The notes under the pieces: generated by a model | Seen by the model: only the letters and a program-made list of their open reading frames with translations | Database searches by the model: none | What the model was told of the DNA's origin: nothing | In this document: one piece after another, positions 39,303-48,991 of the stretch | Position numbering within the stretch: position 1 is the stretch's first letter | Layout of the letters: each line of letters begins with the position of its first letter | Position numbers and translations under genes: made by a program | Assembly (NCBI GenBank): GCA_003216295.1 | Contig: QCJB01000004.1 | Location: 62,001-126,000 of the forward strand | From: Prochlorococcus sp. AG-402-P16 | GTDB lineage: Bacteria; Cyanobacteriota; Cyanobacteriia; PCC-6307; Cyanobiaceae | Direction of reading: 5' to 3' | DNA: 64,000 nt

Positions 39303-40373
39303 TTAAAAGGGAGGATTTAAATCGTACAGTGAATCTGCTTTTTCTAGTGGCCATCTAGCTGAAACTCCTAATTCCATTGAACTATATTTGCTGGACGAAG
39401 ATAATCTTAACAAAGCTGCAGCTCCAATCATTGCCGCATTATCAGTACAAAATTCCATTGGAGCAAGAGCTATCTTTACTGAATTCTTTGAAGCCTTTTC
39501 AAGCATCATTTTCCTTAATCTCTCATTAGCTGCAACCCCTCCAACCAAAACAAGAGAATTCAGGCCTTGATCTTGAGCACATAAAAGACTTCTTTCAACC
39601 AAAACCTCTGCAACAACGTTTTCGAAACTTGCTGCAATATCTTCAATTGGTAAGTTTTTATTTTTTGAACTAAGTTTCTCTATCTGGCGAAAGACAGATG
39701 TTTTTAAGCCACTAAATGAAAAGTCATATTGATAAAAACCACCTCCAGGTTTTTTGACTCTTCCCTTTGGGAAAAGGAATCTATTTGGATCTCCTTTTTT
39801 CGCTATTTCCTGGATTGCTGGCCCACCTGGATACGAAAGCCCCAATAATCTTGCAACCTTATCAAAAGCCTCACCAGCAGCATCATCATGACTTCTTCCA
39901 AGACGTTGATAATTATGCCCTTCATCTACTTTTATTAATTCAGTATGACCTCCACTCACTAATAAAACTAAAAAAGGAGGTTTTGGGTGATTTTTCGATA
40001 AATAGATCGAGGAAAGATGACCCTCTAAATGATGTATGCCAAAAAATGGAATTTGATACAAGCTAGCAATAGTTCTTGCAGTGATTGAACCCACCAAAAG
40101 GGATCCTGATAATCCTGGAGTAACAGTTGCGGCAACAGCATCAAGATCATTAATTTTTAACTTTGATTTAGCAAAAACTTCTTCTATTAAAAAAGGAAGG
40201 TTCTCCAAATGTCTTCTCGAGGCAATTTCTGGAACCACCCCACCCCACCGTGCATGTTCATCAATTTGTGAAGCTATTTCATTTGCTAATAAATCAATTT
40301 TTCCTTTTTCATCAGAAACTAAGGCAGCTGCTGACTCGTCACAACTTGTTTCGAGGGATAAAATTATTGACAT
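39303..40373 (-). CDS. tsaD: tRNA N6-adenosine threonylcarbamoyltransferase
   Basis: Kae1/TsaD enzyme that with TsaB and TsaE makes t6A37 in ANN-decoding tRNAs. The 356 residues contain [16 protein letters not shown], the iron-binding [38 protein letters not shown] and the ending [14 protein letters not shown]. All metal and nucleotide residues look intact. It diverges from psaF with a 73-bp spacer and precedes hli, an arrangement I associate with Prochlorococcus-like genomes. Confidence 0.96.
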   Translation of the reverse strand: MSIILSLETSCDESAAALVSDEKGKIDLLANEIASQIDEHARWGGVVPEIASRRHLENLPFLIEEVFAKSKLKINDLDAVAATVTPGLSGSLLVGSITARTIASLYQIPFFGIHHLEGHLSSIYLSKNHPKPPFLVLLVSGGHTELIKVDEGHNYQRLGRSHDDAAGEAFDKVARLLGLSYPGGPAIQEIAKKGDPNRFLFPKGRVKKPGGGFYQYDFSFSGLKTSVFRQIEKLSSKNKNLPIEDIAASFENVVAEVLVERSLLCAQDQGLNSLVLVGGVAANERLRKMMLEKASKNSVKIALAPMEFCTDNAAMIGAAALLRLSSSSKYSSMELGVSARWPLEKADSLYDLNPPF

Positions 40374-40446
40374 TTCTAGCTAGTTATCAACTAAGTTTAA
40401 TATTGAAATCCTATTAAACCAGGGCAACAGAAAGAAAACAGAACTC

Positions 40447-41004
40447 ATGAGTCGTCTTTTATCAATTCTGCTTTCAGCATTCCTTTTCTTGGGAATTGCT
40501 CCAATAGCTAATGCCAGGCCTGGTCCAGCACTAAATGCTGACAGAGCTAGTACAGAATTTACCGCTTCTGCTCTAGTGCCTTGCTCTGAGAATGCCCGCT
40601 TCCAAGAGAGGGCAAGTACTGCCTCTTCAGAACAGGCCATAAAAAGATTTGAAAGATATAGCAAGGCCTTATGTGGAGATGATGGACTTCCTCATTTAAT
40701 TATTGGCCCTCCTATTGAACCTTGGGGAGCATGGATTAATAGAGGACATGAAGGAGATTTACTTATTCCTGGAGTAATGTTTATATATATTGCAGGAATT
40801 ATTGGCTGGTCTGGAAGAGAGTATGTGAGAGCTGTTAGAGGCAAAAAGAATGCCGCTGAATTCGAAATTATCATTGATACTTCCTTAGCATGGCAATGCT
40901 TAAAAAGAGGAGCAGCTTGGCCACTTCAAGCAAATAGAGAGGGTAAAAATGGAGAGCTAAGAGAAAAAGACAATAATGTATCTCTTAATGGTCCTAGAGG
41001 CTAA
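40447..41004 (+). CDS. psaF: Photosystem I subunit III (PsaF)
   Basis: Lumen-facing PSI subunit near the plastocyanin/cytochrome c6 docking side. The signal peptide ([17 protein letters not shown]) ends with an AxA-type cleavage site near residue 24. The mature part has [48 protein letters not shown] and a membrane helix [17 protein letters not shown]. Two cysteines that form the lumenal disulfide are present. There is a longer than usual polar C-terminus of about 25 residues. psaJ follows after 44 bp. Confidence 0.96.
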   Translation: MSRLLSILLSAFLFLGIAPIANARPGPALNADRASTEFTASALVPCSENARFQERASTASSEQAIKRFERYSKALCGDDGLPHLIIGPPIEPWGAWINRGHEGDLLIPGVMFIYIAGIIGWSGREYVRAVRGKKNAAEFEIIIDTSLAWQCLKRGAAWPLQANREGKNGELREKDNNVSLNGPRG

Positions 41005-41048
41005 ATAAATCATTCTTTTCATCTTCTAAAAAATTAATTTTTTCAATC

Positions 41049-41186
41049 ATGTTTAAATTATTTCGCACCAAATGGTTTAGATCTGCTCCAGTAGTTGCGA
41101 CTATTTGGATCACAATAACAGCAAGTATTATTGTTGAGTTCAATAGATTTGTTCCGGACTTGCTTTTCCACCCAATGTCTTTTTAA
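41049..41186 (+). CDS. psaJ: Photosystem I subunit IX (PsaJ)
   Basis: A 45-residue one-helix PSI subunit: [20 protein letters not shown], then a hydrophobic stretch into [17 protein letters not shown]. The ending NRFVPDLLF is the PsaJ signature. It is too short for the usual 60-codon track and directly follows psaF, the normal order in cyanobacteria. Confidence 0.95.
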   Translation: MFKLFRTKWFRSAPVVATIWITITASIIVEFNRFVPDLLFHPMSF

Positions 41187-41192
41187 AAAAAA

Positions 41193-41759
41193 TTAATTTG
41201 TCAATTTTAATCCCATTAAGCTTTCAATCTCTTGAAAGGCTTTGCATATATCCTCATTAATAACAACAGCATCAAACTCCTTTTTTGACATAAGCTCTTT
41301 CCTTGCAATTTCTAATCTATCTCTAATAGATTCCTCAGACTCAGTTCCTCTTCCTCTAATTCTTTTTTCGAGTTCAGACAAATCCGGTGGGGCTAGAAAT
41401 ATTTGTAATGCTTCTGGAAAAGATTTTCTAATTTGTCTAGCACCCTCTAATTCAATTTCAAGAAGAACATTAGTACCTTTTTCAATTTTTTCTTGAACTA
41501 TTTGTTTAGGAGTCCCATAAAAATTACTTGAGAAAGAAGCCCATTCAAGGAAACCTTCTCTATCGATAATTTCCTGAAACTCTTTCTTTTCGATGAACAT
41601 ATAATGTTCTCCGTCAATTTCTCCAGATCTTGGTTTTCTTGTGGTAGCGGAGATAGAAAGCCATACATCACTATGTTTATCAAGGATTTTCCTAACAATT
41701 GTTCCTTTCCCCACACCGCTTGGGCCAGTAATAACAGTAAGATTTCCTAAAAATGACAT
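41193..41759 (-). CDS. gmk: Guanylate kinase
   Basis: Phosphorylates GMP to GDP. The 188 residues have the P-loop TVITGPSGVGKGTIV, the GMP-binding SATTRKPRSGEIDGEHYMFI, FLEWASFSSNFYGTP and VLLEIELEGARQI, and the lid region RIRGRGTESEESIRDRL. Length and motifs are those of an active enzyme. Convergent with psaJ (6 bp apart). Confidence 0.96.
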   Translation of the reverse strand: MSFLGNLTVITGPSGVGKGTIVRKILDKHSDVWLSISATTRKPRSGEIDGEHYMFIEKKEFQEIIDREGFLEWASFSSNFYGTPKQIVQEKIEKGTNVLLEIELEGARQIRKSFPEALQIFLAPPDLSELEKRIRGRGTESEESIRDRLEIARKELMSKKEFDAVVINEDICKAFQEIESLMGLKLTN

Positions 41760-41827
41760 AAAGTAATTCTGTTAAATTTACCTGCTAAAGGCTAATTGCT
41801 TTCTTGATGAATCTGTAAGGATAATAA

Positions 41828-43531
41828 ATGAACAAAGTTCCTATTCAAATAATGGACATAACAACCCTTAAAGCGGTTGTATTTGAACTTATTAAAGAAA
41901 TAGTTCCTAGCAGATTTGAGAAGGCACAACAAATTGATTCAACTACTGTTCAACTCGGCTTTAGGACTTTAAAAGATCTAATATGGCTTGAAATCAGTTG
42001 GCTGGCTGAATCACCAAGAATCGTACAAATACCCCCACCAAAAAAGTTTGGTGATAAAAGTACGTTAGCCAAACAACTTCAACATTTACTAGCCAACTTA
42101 GCCTTAGTAGAAATAAAACAAAATGGTTTTGACAGAATAGTAAAGTTTAAATTTTCTAGTAGGCCAGGTAAAGAAGCTGAGAAAGAATTGGTAATAGAGC
42201 TAATGGGAAGGCATAGTAATTTTTTACTTTTGAATAGCAAAGGCAAAGTAATTACTCTTGCTAAGCAAATAAAAAATAGTCAATCCAGATTAAGACCTAT
42301 TGGGACTGGCGATACATATACTTTCCCTCCACCTCTTAAAGGCTTAGTTCCAGATTTGAATGAATCATTTAATTCATGGAAAAATAATATATGCTTAATC
42401 CACAAAACTTTCAAAAACAGTCTTAAAGATACTTATCAAGGCATAAGCCCATCTATTGTATTACAAATTGCAGGTAAAGATTATAACGAAGCAGTTAATA
42501 TTTCAAATAAATTAGTAACTAATATCGAAGCAAATATATGGGAAATCATGTTCAATAGATGGAAAGAATGGCTATTAGATATTGAAAGAAGTAACTACAA
42601 TATCAACTTAGCAGGCCCAACAGAATTTACTGTATGGGGCAAAAAAAATTCAATAATAAAACATGAGAAAATTAGTCTATACCTTGGTTATTACTATTCA
42701 AATAAGATTTTTGAAAGAAAAATAAATACTGTCAAAGAGAAAATAAAACAAGACCTAAAAAATTCAAAAAATGATGAGATAAGAAAACTAGAAGCCCAAG
42801 AAATATTAATTCAAAACATTTCTGAATACATTAGCATGCAAAACAAGGCCAACAAAATTCTGACTTTGCAGAATCCTACAAAGAAACAAATAATTGAGGC
42901 TCAAAATTTATTTAAAGAAGCTAAAAGAAAAAAAAGATCACGAGAATCTATATTAAATAGAATCGAATTTCATAAAAAAAAGATATTAGATATTGAAAAC
43001 AGTGAATTATTTCTTGATTCATTAAAATACCAGCAGAATGACGATAGTCAGAAGAAATTAGATAAAATCATTGAACTAAAAGAAGAGATAGAAGAGTATA
43101 TTTGTATCTCGAAAAAAAATTCTAAATTTAAACCCAAGAGACAAAATCAGCAGGCGTCAAATATCAAAGAGATCCAAAGTCCCAACGGAATAAAAATCCA
43201 GATTGGAGGCAACCACAAACAAAACGAATTAATAAGTTTAAAAAAGGGAAAAAAAGGAGACCTGTGGTTCCATGCACAAGAGGTCCCAGGAAGTCATGTA
43301 GTCCTAAAATCATCAAATGGGCTTTATGAAGATAAAGACATCCAATTAGCTGCCGATCTGGCCTCTTTCTTTAGCCGAGCAAGAGGTAACAAAAAAGTAC
43401 CAATAATAATGGTTCCCATTGAAAATCTGCAAAGAATCTCAGGAGCCTTGCCTGGAACTGTTCGCCATAAAGGAGGGAAGATTCTATGGGGAAAAGCTGA
43501 AAGAGCAGAGAAATATTTTCACCAGAAATGA
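41828..43531 (+). CDS. rqcH: NFACT/RqcH ribosome quality-control protein
   Basis: A 567-residue homolog of RqcH/Rqc2, which binds stalled 50S subunits and adds C-terminal alanine tails. The NFACT-N domain (about 1-200) includes LKDLIWLEISWLAESPRIV and LGRHSN-like GRHSNFLLL; a coiled coil follows (about 290-430); the NFACT-R part near the end has GDLWFHAQEVPGSHVVLK, AADLASFFSRARGNKKVPI and PGTVRHKGGKILWG. The ATG at 41828 gives MNKVPIQIMDITTLK; an internal ATG eight codons on is also plausible. Its stop overlaps the next ORF by 4 bp. Confidence 0.9.
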   Translation: MNKVPIQIMDITTLKAVVFELIKEIVPSRFEKAQQIDSTTVQLGFRTLKDLIWLEISWLAESPRIVQIPPPKKFGDKSTLAKQLQHLLANLALVEIKQNGFDRIVKFKFSSRPGKEAEKELVIELMGRHSNFLLLNSKGKVITLAKQIKNSQSRLRPIGTGDTYTFPPPLKGLVPDLNESFNSWKNNICLIHKTFKNSLKDTYQGISPSIVLQIAGKDYNEAVNISNKLVTNIEANIWEIMFNRWKEWLLDIERSNYNINLAGPTEFTVWGKKNSIIKHEKISLYLGYYYSNKIFERKINTVKEKIKQDLKNSKNDEIRKLEAQEILIQNISEYISMQNKANKILTLQNPTKKQIIEAQNLFKEAKRKKRSRESILNRIEFHKKKILDIENSELFLDSLKYQQNDDSQKKLDKIIELKEEIEEYICISKKNSKFKPKRQNQQASNIKEIQSPNGIKIQIGGNHKQNELISLKKGKKGDLWFHAQEVPGSHVVLKSSNGLYEDKDIQLAADLASFFSRARGNKKVPIIMVPIENLQRISGALPGTVRHKGGKILWGKAERAEKYFHQK

Positions 43532-43824
43532 GCTTTAATGTCTTACTATCAGCTTCATTAGACCAAATTAAAATGATTGACTTTCTATTAGGTACTCATG
43601 AGTTTCTCGGGAATCACAGTTTCCCTGAGTTCTTAATTGGATATTTATTTGGAGCAGCTTTAATTATTGGTGCTCCCACTGTCTTTCTTTTATTAGCATT
43701 TACAAGTGCTTTAATGAAAACCAACGGAAAAATGGGTGGATATAAAGAGTATGCAAATTACGGAGAATCTTCCCTAAATGATTGTCCTCCTTTTATTTTG
43801 CCTGATCCAACAAAAAATAATTAA
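43528..43824 (+). CDS. Small membrane protein coupled to rqcH
   Basis: A 98-residue protein with one strong membrane segment, probably long enough for two short helices (FPEFLIGYLFGAALIIGAPTVFLLLAFTSALM, about residues 31-60), and a polar tail ending CPPFILPDPTKNN. ATGA overlaps the rqcH stop, so translation is probably coupled. An internal ATG at residue 16 is an alternative start. I do not recognise a family; the topology resembles small photosystem- or NDH-associated proteins, but this is a guess. Confidence 0.65.
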   Translation: MSFNVLLSASLDQIKMIDFLLGTHEFLGNHSFPEFLIGYLFGAALIIGAPTVFLLLAFTSALMKTNGKMGGYKEYANYGESSLNDCPPFILPDPTKNN

Positions 43825-43859
43825 AACAACAAATCGAATATTTTATAGATTTAAAAAAT

Positions 43860-43881
43860 AGAATTTATTTTGATAAATTCT
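43860..43881. repeat. AT-rich perfect hairpin upstream of tatC
   Basis: AGAATTTAT at 43860-43868 and ATAAATTCT at 43873-43881 are exact complements around a 4-base loop. A T tract follows only when read on the minus strand. It lies in the spacer between the small membrane gene and tatC and ends neither of them. Confidence 0.4.
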
Positions 43882-44059
43882 CTCCAAACAACTCAACCAA
43901 AATAAAATCTGCTTTCAAGCTTAGTTTCTACTAAAATGTATTCATTAAACTAAATTAAAACTGACTAGCTCAAATCAAAAAGAAAATATTTTTAAAGCTC
44001 CACCTCCAATAAGGATTCAGGAGGAAACTAAATCTCTCGAGGCATCTCAAGGTCTTGAA

Positions 44060-44779
44060 ATGCCTCTTATAGATCATTTAGAAGAGCTTCGTCAAAGGGT
44101 CCTAAAGAGTCTTATTGCGATTCTTTTATCATCATGTTTTTGCTTATTATTTGTAAGGAAACTTGTCCAAGCATTGGAGATACCAGCAGGAAAAATACAA
44201 TTTTTACAAGTAGCGCCTGGTGAATTTTTATTTACTTCAATTAAAGTTGCAGGTTATGGAGGGCTTACTATTTCTCTACCATTTATACTTTACCAATTTT
44301 TAAAGTTCATACTTCCAGGTCTTACTAAAAAAGAGAAGCTTTTAATCGCCCCATCAGTTGCGGGTTCAGCGATTTTATTTTTCTTAGGAATTTTCTTTGC
44401 ATGGAAGGCTTTGATACCTGCGGCCTTAGGTTTTCTTATAAGTTACGGGGCTGATGTAGTTGAACCACTTTGGTCAATAGAAAAATATTTAGATTTCGTA
44501 CTTTTACTTATGCTTTCTACTGGTTTAGTTTTTCAATTACCAGTACTTCAATTAATTCTAGGTTTTTTTGAACTTATTTCATGGAAGAAGATGCTATCAG
44601 CATGGAGAGTAGTAGTAATAACCTCCGCAATTGCAGGAGCAGTAATAACACCTTCTACTGATCCCATAACAATGCTTCTTTTATCAACATCAATAACTTT
44701 TTTATTTTTTATTGGAGTTGGGTTAGTGGCTTTAACAGAAAATCTCAAAGAACAAATTCGTCCATCCTTTGATCAATAG
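44060..44779 (+). CDS. tatC: Sec-independent (twin-arginine) translocase TatC
   Basis: Membrane receptor for folded Tat substrates. The 239 residues have six membrane segments; conserved spots are MPLIDHLEELRQRVLKSL at the N-terminus, FLFTSIKVAGYGGL, FLFGIFF-like FLGIFFAWKALIPAALGF, and GLVFQLPVLQLIL. The frame stays open about 32 codons upstream without ATG, GTG or TTG. An AGGAGG sequence sits about 30 bp before the ATG, so an unusual longer start is imaginable but not supported. petC, encoding a Tat substrate, lies 410 bp away. Confidence 0.95.
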   Translation: MPLIDHLEELRQRVLKSLIAILLSSCFCLLFVRKLVQALEIPAGKIQFLQVAPGEFLFTSIKVAGYGGLTISLPFILYQFLKFILPGLTKKEKLLIAPSVAGSAILFFLGIFFAWKALIPAALGFLISYGADVVEPLWSIEKYLDFVLLLMLSTGLVFQLPVLQLILGFFELISWKKMLSAWRVVVITSAIAGAVITPSTDPITMLLLSTSITFLFFIGVGLVALTENLKEQIRPSFDQ

Positions 44780-45107
44780 GCAAAGATAACGATACTGCTC
44801 TACCAAGCCTTGGCTTTGCCTGGACATTTCTCAACCAATTTCTTACTAAGTCCGATTGCCCTGCCCGATTAATTATTTCTAAAGTTCGATTCAAATTTTC
44901 TCTAAAGTCCTCCTCATTAAGAGGAAAAGATTGCTGTTCTAGAAATCCCCACATCATTTGTAAATATATCCGGTCTCTTTTAACTAACAATTTCAAATCA
45001 TATGTAACACCCCATCGTCTTCTTAAGCACTCCACTACTTCGTCTACTTGCAATGGGATTGAGGAAGAGAAACTACCAGGATAGAAGTCATTTGATTGTA
45101 AACTCAT
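44745..45107 (-). CDS. DUF3067 family protein
   Basis: A 120-residue cyanobacterial and plastid family protein. Core blocks are VDEVVECLRRRWGVTYDLKLL, then IYLQMMWGFLEQQSFPL and LEIINRAGQSDLVRNWL. I start it at the ATG at 45107 (MSLQSNDFYPG); the longer frame to 45263 would extend through the petC start and its N-terminal part looks unlike protein. It overlaps the tatC 3' end by 35 bp and diverges from petC. The phylogeny and position hint at a thylakoid protein function, but none is known. Confidence 0.82.
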   Translation of the reverse strand: MSLQSNDFYPGSFSSSIPLQVDEVVECLRRRWGVTYDLKLLVKRDRIYLQMMWGFLEQQSFPLNEEDFRENLNRTLEIINRAGQSDLVRNWLRNVQAKPRLGRAVSLSLPIDQRMDEFVL

Positions 45108-45189
45108 GTCAAAAGCCAGTCTTGGCAGAGATTGATAACCTTTAAGTGTCCATTCTGGTCTAATATCAGAATTCAGCTGAACATCTGTA

Positions 45190-45726
45190 ATGACACAAAT
45201 GAATGCTGCAGATGTGCCCTCAATGGGCAGAAGGCAGTTTATGAACTTGCTTACCTTTGGCACTGTTACAGGAGTGGCTTTAGGTGCACTATATCCAGTA
45301 GCTCAATACTTCACTCCTTACAGGGCTGGTGGCGGTGGTGGCGGAACAAATGCTAAAGATGAGCTAGGCAATCCAGTCAAGGCAAGTGCCTGGCTATCTA
45401 CTCATCCAGTTGGAGATAGAAGTTTAGTTCAAGGACTTAAAGGGGACCCTACCTATCTAATAGTTGAAGGAGAAGATGCAATCACTAGTTATGGAATTAA
45501 TGCCATTTGTACTCACCTTGGTTGTGTAGTTCCATGGAATAGCGGCGCTAATAAATACATGTGTCCATGTCATGGAAGTCAATACGACTCAACGGGGAAA
45601 GTGGTACGAGGTCCTGCTCCCTTATCTCTAGCAATTGCTCATGTATCAGTAGAAGACGATCAAGTTCTAGTAAGTCAGTGGACAGAAACTGATTTCCGAA
45701 CTGGCACGGATCCTTGGTGGGGGTGA
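45190..45726 (+). CDS. petC: Cytochrome b6f Rieske iron-sulfur protein
   Basis: High-potential 2Fe-2S subunit that takes electrons from plastoquinol. The N-terminus [17 protein letters not shown] carries a twin-arginine motif and an uncleaved membrane anchor; a Gly-rich hinge (AGGGGGG) follows. The cluster ligands are in [10 protein letters not shown] and CPCHGSQYD. Length of 178 residues is standard. petA begins 8 bp later. Export depends on the Tat pathway, whose tatC gene is close by. Confidence 0.97.
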   Translation: MTQMNAADVPSMGRRQFMNLLTFGTVTGVALGALYPVAQYFTPYRAGGGGGGTNAKDELGNPVKASAWLSTHPVGDRSLVQGLKGDPTYLIVEGEDAITSYGINAICTHLGCVVPWNSGANKYMCPCHGSQYDSTGKVVRGPAPLSLAIAHVSVEDDQVLVSQWTETDFRTGTDPWWG

Positions 45727-45733
45727 TTAATAA

Positions 45734-46702
45734 ATGAACAAAAAAACCTTCTATACCCAAACAGAAATTATGAGTCGTTCATTAAAGCTTTTCCTTTGTT
45801 CCGTTGTTCTTGGATTTTCAATATTTCTAGTTCCTCAACCAAGTTGGGCATACCCATTTTGGGCTCAACAAAAATTCGAAAATCCCAGAGAAGCAACTGG
45901 AAAAATTGTTTGTGCTAATTGCCACGTCGCAAGTATGCCAACAAGAGCTGAAGTACCTCAGGCAGTTGCAGCTGATAGTGTTTTTAAAACTGTAGTGGAA
46001 ATACCTTATAAAAAGGATCTACAAGAAATAGGAGCTGATGGGAGTAAAGTTCCTCTCCAAGTTGGAGCGGTTGTAATGCTTCCAGATGGATTTAAGCTTG
46101 CTCCTCAAGAAAGATGGACTGATGAAATAAAAGAGGAGACACAAGGTGTTTACTTCACTCAGTACAGCGAAGAGCAAGAAAATATTATTTTAGTAGGTCC
46201 GTTACCTGGTGATCAGAATAAAGAAATTGTTTTCCCCGTACTCTCTCCTGATCCAACTAAAGATAAAGATATTCACTTTGGAAAGTATTCAATTCACGTA
46301 GGAGGCAATAGAGGAAGAGGTCAAGTTTACCCAACTGGTGAAAAGAGCAATAATAATTTGTTTACGGCAACAAATTCTGGAACAATAACATCAATAGAAA
46401 CAAACCAAGATGGATCACAAATCATTAATTTAAATAATGAAGCAGGAGAAATTTTTGCTGAAAATATTCCTGCCGGTACTACCTTATTAGTAAAAGAAGG
46501 AGACACTATCGAGTCAGGTGCAAAGTTAACTGGAGACCCAAATGTTGGAGGATTTGGTCAACTTGATAAAGAAATAGTCTTACAGAGCAAGGCAAGAGTT
46601 ATTGGACTAATAATCTTCTTTATTGGAGTTGGTTTATCACAAATAATGCTAGTTCTTAAAAAGAAACAAGTAGAAAAAGTTCAAGCTGCTGAAGGAATAT
46701 AA
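45734..46702 (+). CDS. petA: Cytochrome f
   Basis: c-type cytochrome of the b6f complex. A signal peptide ([23 protein letters not shown]) ends before [12 protein letters not shown], whose tyrosine is the axial heme ligand. The heme site is CANCHVA, and one membrane helix lies at the end ([20 protein letters not shown]). The ATG at 45734 is 8 bp after petC and follows a GGGGGTGA sequence; an internal ATG at 45770 (MSRSLKLF) would give a more normal signal length, and I cannot choose with certainty. Forms the usual petCA pair. Confidence 0.96.
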   Translation: MNKKTFYTQTEIMSRSLKLFLCSVVLGFSIFLVPQPSWAYPFWAQQKFENPREATGKIVCANCHVASMPTRAEVPQAVAADSVFKTVVEIPYKKDLQEIGADGSKVPLQVGAVVMLPDGFKLAPQERWTDEIKEETQGVYFTQYSEEQENIILVGPLPGDQNKEIVFPVLSPDPTKDKDIHFGKYSIHVGGNRGRGQVYPTGEKSNNNLFTATNSGTITSIETNQDGSQIINLNNEAGEIFAENIPAGTTLLVKEGDTIESGAKLTGDPNVGGFGQLDKEIVLQSKARVIGLIIFFIGVGLSQIMLVLKKKQVEKVQAAEGI

Positions 46703-46715
46703 ATTAATTTAATTA

Positions 46716-47627
46716 ATGGGAAATATATTGATAGCCCTTAGATCTCCTGGGCCTGATTTAATTCAATTAGGTCCTTTTTCATTAAGATGGTATGGATTAT
46801 TAATAGCTATTTCAGTTTTAATAGGACTCAATTTATCAGGTGAACTAGCTCAAAAAAAAGGGTTAAAAAAAAGTCTAATAAATGATTTACTTCCTATTTT
46901 AGTGCTGACATCTGTAATTGGTGCCAGAGTTTATTATGTAGCATTTGAATGGAGAAATTATACTGGTAAAAATTTCTGGAGTTCTATAAATTTTTTGAAC
47001 TTAAATATTCCAATTCCTAGTGCAATCGAAATTTGGGGAGGAGGGATTGCCATTCATGGTGCTCTAATAATGGGATCATTATCAGTAATATTTTTTTGCC
47101 GATGGCGTAAACAATCTTTTTGGGATGTTATTGATGTTTTAGTTCCTTCAGTTGCATTAGGCCAAGCAATTGGTAGATGGGGGAATTTCTTTAATAATGA
47201 AGCTTTTGGAATCCCAACAAACTTACCTTGGAAATTATTTATACCTTATAAATTTAGGCCAGAAATTTTCTCAGCAGAGAGTTTTTTTCACCCTACCTTT
47301 CTTTATGAATCGATATGGAATATTTTTATTTTTGGAATACTAATCATTCTTTTTAAGAGATCAAATACAAAAGGTCTTCGCCTCCCTTCAGGAAGTTTAA
47401 GTTGCATTTATTTAATAAGCTACAGCTTGGGAAGAGTTTGGATAGAAGGCTTAAGAATAGATCCTCTTTGCTTGGGTGGAGTTCCTCCTTTTTGTGAAGG
47501 GGGTCTTCGAATAGCTCAATTGATAAGCTTATTTCTCATGTTTGGTGGTTTATTGGGAATGTGGAGAATTTACATATCTAAAAAAGCACTTCCTGATCCT
47601 TCTTCAAGTCACTGGAGAAATCAATGA
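46716..47627 (+). CDS. lgt: Prolipoprotein diacylglyceryl transferase
   Basis: Inner-membrane enzyme that adds diacylglycerol to the lipobox cysteine of prolipoproteins. The 303 residues have seven membrane segments. [17 protein letters not shown] is the signature, the catalytic histidine is in [15 protein letters not shown], and [18 protein letters not shown] the later arginine block. The last 4 bp overlap cobM, so the two are coupled. It follows petA 13 bp away. Confidence 0.95.
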   Translation: MGNILIALRSPGPDLIQLGPFSLRWYGLLIAISVLIGLNLSGELAQKKGLKKSLINDLLPILVLTSVIGARVYYVAFEWRNYTGKNFWSSINFLNLNIPIPSAIEIWGGGIAIHGALIMGSLSVIFFCRWRKQSFWDVIDVLVPSVALGQAIGRWGNFFNNEAFGIPTNLPWKLFIPYKFRPEIFSAESFFHPTFLYESIWNIFIFGILIILFKRSNTKGLRLPSGSLSCIYLISYSLGRVWIEGLRIDPLCLGGVPPFCEGGLRIAQLISLFLMFGGLLGMWRIYISKKALPDPSSSHWRNQ

Positions 47628-48376
47628 GTCCTATTTCAATTGTGGGAGCAGGGCCAGGGGCTTTAGACTTAATGACAATAAGAGCACGTCAAAGACTAGA
47701 AACAGCTGAAGTCTTAGTTTGGACAGACTCTTTAATACCTCAACAAATAGCAAATGTTGTTAAAGATAATTGTGAAAAAATAAAAACAAGTTCCTTAACA
47801 CTTGAAGAGATACTTTTGATCTTGATTAAAAAACATAAAGAAGGTAAAAAAATTGTCCGACTTCATGATGGTGATCCATGCTTATATGGAGCCATTTCCG
47901 AACAAATATGCAAATTGAATGACGAAGGGATTGAAGTAGAAATAATTCCTGGTGTTAGCGCATATCAAGCAACCGCTGCAAAACTAGGGGTCGAACTAAC
48001 TATTCCAGATATAACCCAAACAATCATTCTTAGTAGAGCTGAGGGTAGAACAGGAAAGCCAAAGGAAGAAAACCTTCACAGGTTAGCGTCTATACAATCT
48101 TCACTATGCCTGTATCTAAGTGCCAGACATGTAGAAGAAGTTCAATCCATACTTATAAATTATTATCCCGAAGACACTCCTGTAGCTATTGCGCATAGAA
48201 TCACATGGCCAGATGAATGGATTAAAGTTATAACTCTGAAAGAGATGGCACAAACTTCTAAAGAAAAAAAATTAACAAGAACAACACTATATATAATTAG
48301 TCCAACATTAAAAATAGGAAATAATAGATCCAAGCTTTACAACCCAAGTCATTCACATTTATTTAGACCTTGTTAA
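47624..48376 (+). CDS. cobM: Precorrin-4 C11-methyltransferase
   Basis: SAM-dependent methyltransferase of corrin synthesis (CobM/CbiF). The 250 residues show the tetrapyrrole methylase fold: [42 protein letters not shown] with the glycine loop, [20 protein letters not shown], and the later [13 protein letters not shown]. The start overlaps the lgt stop by ATGA. A cobK gene is 38 kb upstream, so the pathway genes are scattered, as usual in picocyanobacteria. Confidence 0.93.
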   Translation: MSPISIVGAGPGALDLMTIRARQRLETAEVLVWTDSLIPQQIANVVKDNCEKIKTSSLTLEEILLILIKKHKEGKKIVRLHDGDPCLYGAISEQICKLNDEGIEVEIIPGVSAYQATAAKLGVELTIPDITQTIILSRAEGRTGKPKEENLHRLASIQSSLCLYLSARHVEEVQSILINYYPEDTPVAIAHRITWPDEWIKVITLKEMAQTSKEKKLTRTTLYIISPTLKIGNNRSKLYNPSHSHLFRPC

Positions 48377-48491
48377 AATGAAATCAAAAAAATATTTTCT
48401 TTGGTCTCAAAATAAAGTAATAAATGATCTTATAGAGATAGATCACTTTACAACCCCCTTAGAATAAAATAAATATCTTAAAGGTTTTTAC

Positions 48492-48989
48492 TTGGAACTA
48501 AGTGCAATCAAAAAAAGCGATAATTCTTACGTCGCAAATGATAAATCTTCATTAGAAAAAGTTGGTGATTTTCTTAGAGAAGCCAGGCAAGGCAGAAACC
48601 TTTCAGTCGAGGACTTGTCTTCATCACTTAGGATAGGGAAAGAGCAATTAATTGCACTTGAGAAGGGAGACGAAAGTTCACTACCTGAAAAGGTTTTTAT
48701 TCGAGCAATGGTAAGGAGAATAGCCGAGAAACTAAACTTAGACACAAGCTTTATTATTGAAGAACTTGATAAAAAGAAAAAGAATGAGCCTAAACACATT
48801 CAATTAATAAAGAAGGAACCGACTAAGATACATAAGAATTTCAATCCGATTAGCCTAGTAATTTTATCTGGAATATTAGGATTAATCACTTCATTTATAG
48901 TACTAAATCATATTGAAGGGGAAGAAAGTACTTCCTTAAAAACGATTAAAATCCAAAAAGTTTTATTGGATAATCATAAAACTATATAA
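48492..48989 (+). CDS. RodZ-like helix-turn-helix membrane protein
   Basis: A 165-residue protein. A RodZ-type HTH (EKVGDFLREARQGRNLSVEDLSSSLRIGKEQLIALEKGD, about residues 23-60) is followed by LNLDTSFIIEELDKKKKN, one membrane segment (PISLVILSGILGLITSFIVL, about 118-137) and only about 25 residues after it. Classical RodZ links MreB to the membrane and has a larger periplasmic domain, which is missing or reduced here. Start is TTG at 48492; no ATG is available in frame nearby. Confidence 0.75.
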   Translation: MELSAIKKSDNSYVANDKSSLEKVGDFLREARQGRNLSVEDLSSSLRIGKEQLIALEKGDESSLPEKVFIRAMVRRIAEKLNLDTSFIIEELDKKKKNEPKHIQLIKKEPTKIHKNFNPISLVILSGILGLITSFIVLNHIEGEESTSLKTIKIQKVLLDNHKTI

Positions 48990-48991
48990 TC

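Noticed and set aside
45108..45263. Longer start for the DUF3067 gene
   Set aside because: The extra part runs antisense through the petC start, lacks protein-like composition, and the domain begins after the ATG at 45107.
48378..48467. 29-codon ORF between cobM and the RodZ-like gene
   Set aside because: No ribosome site, no recognisable features, and a composition typical of AT-rich spacer; I cannot support it.
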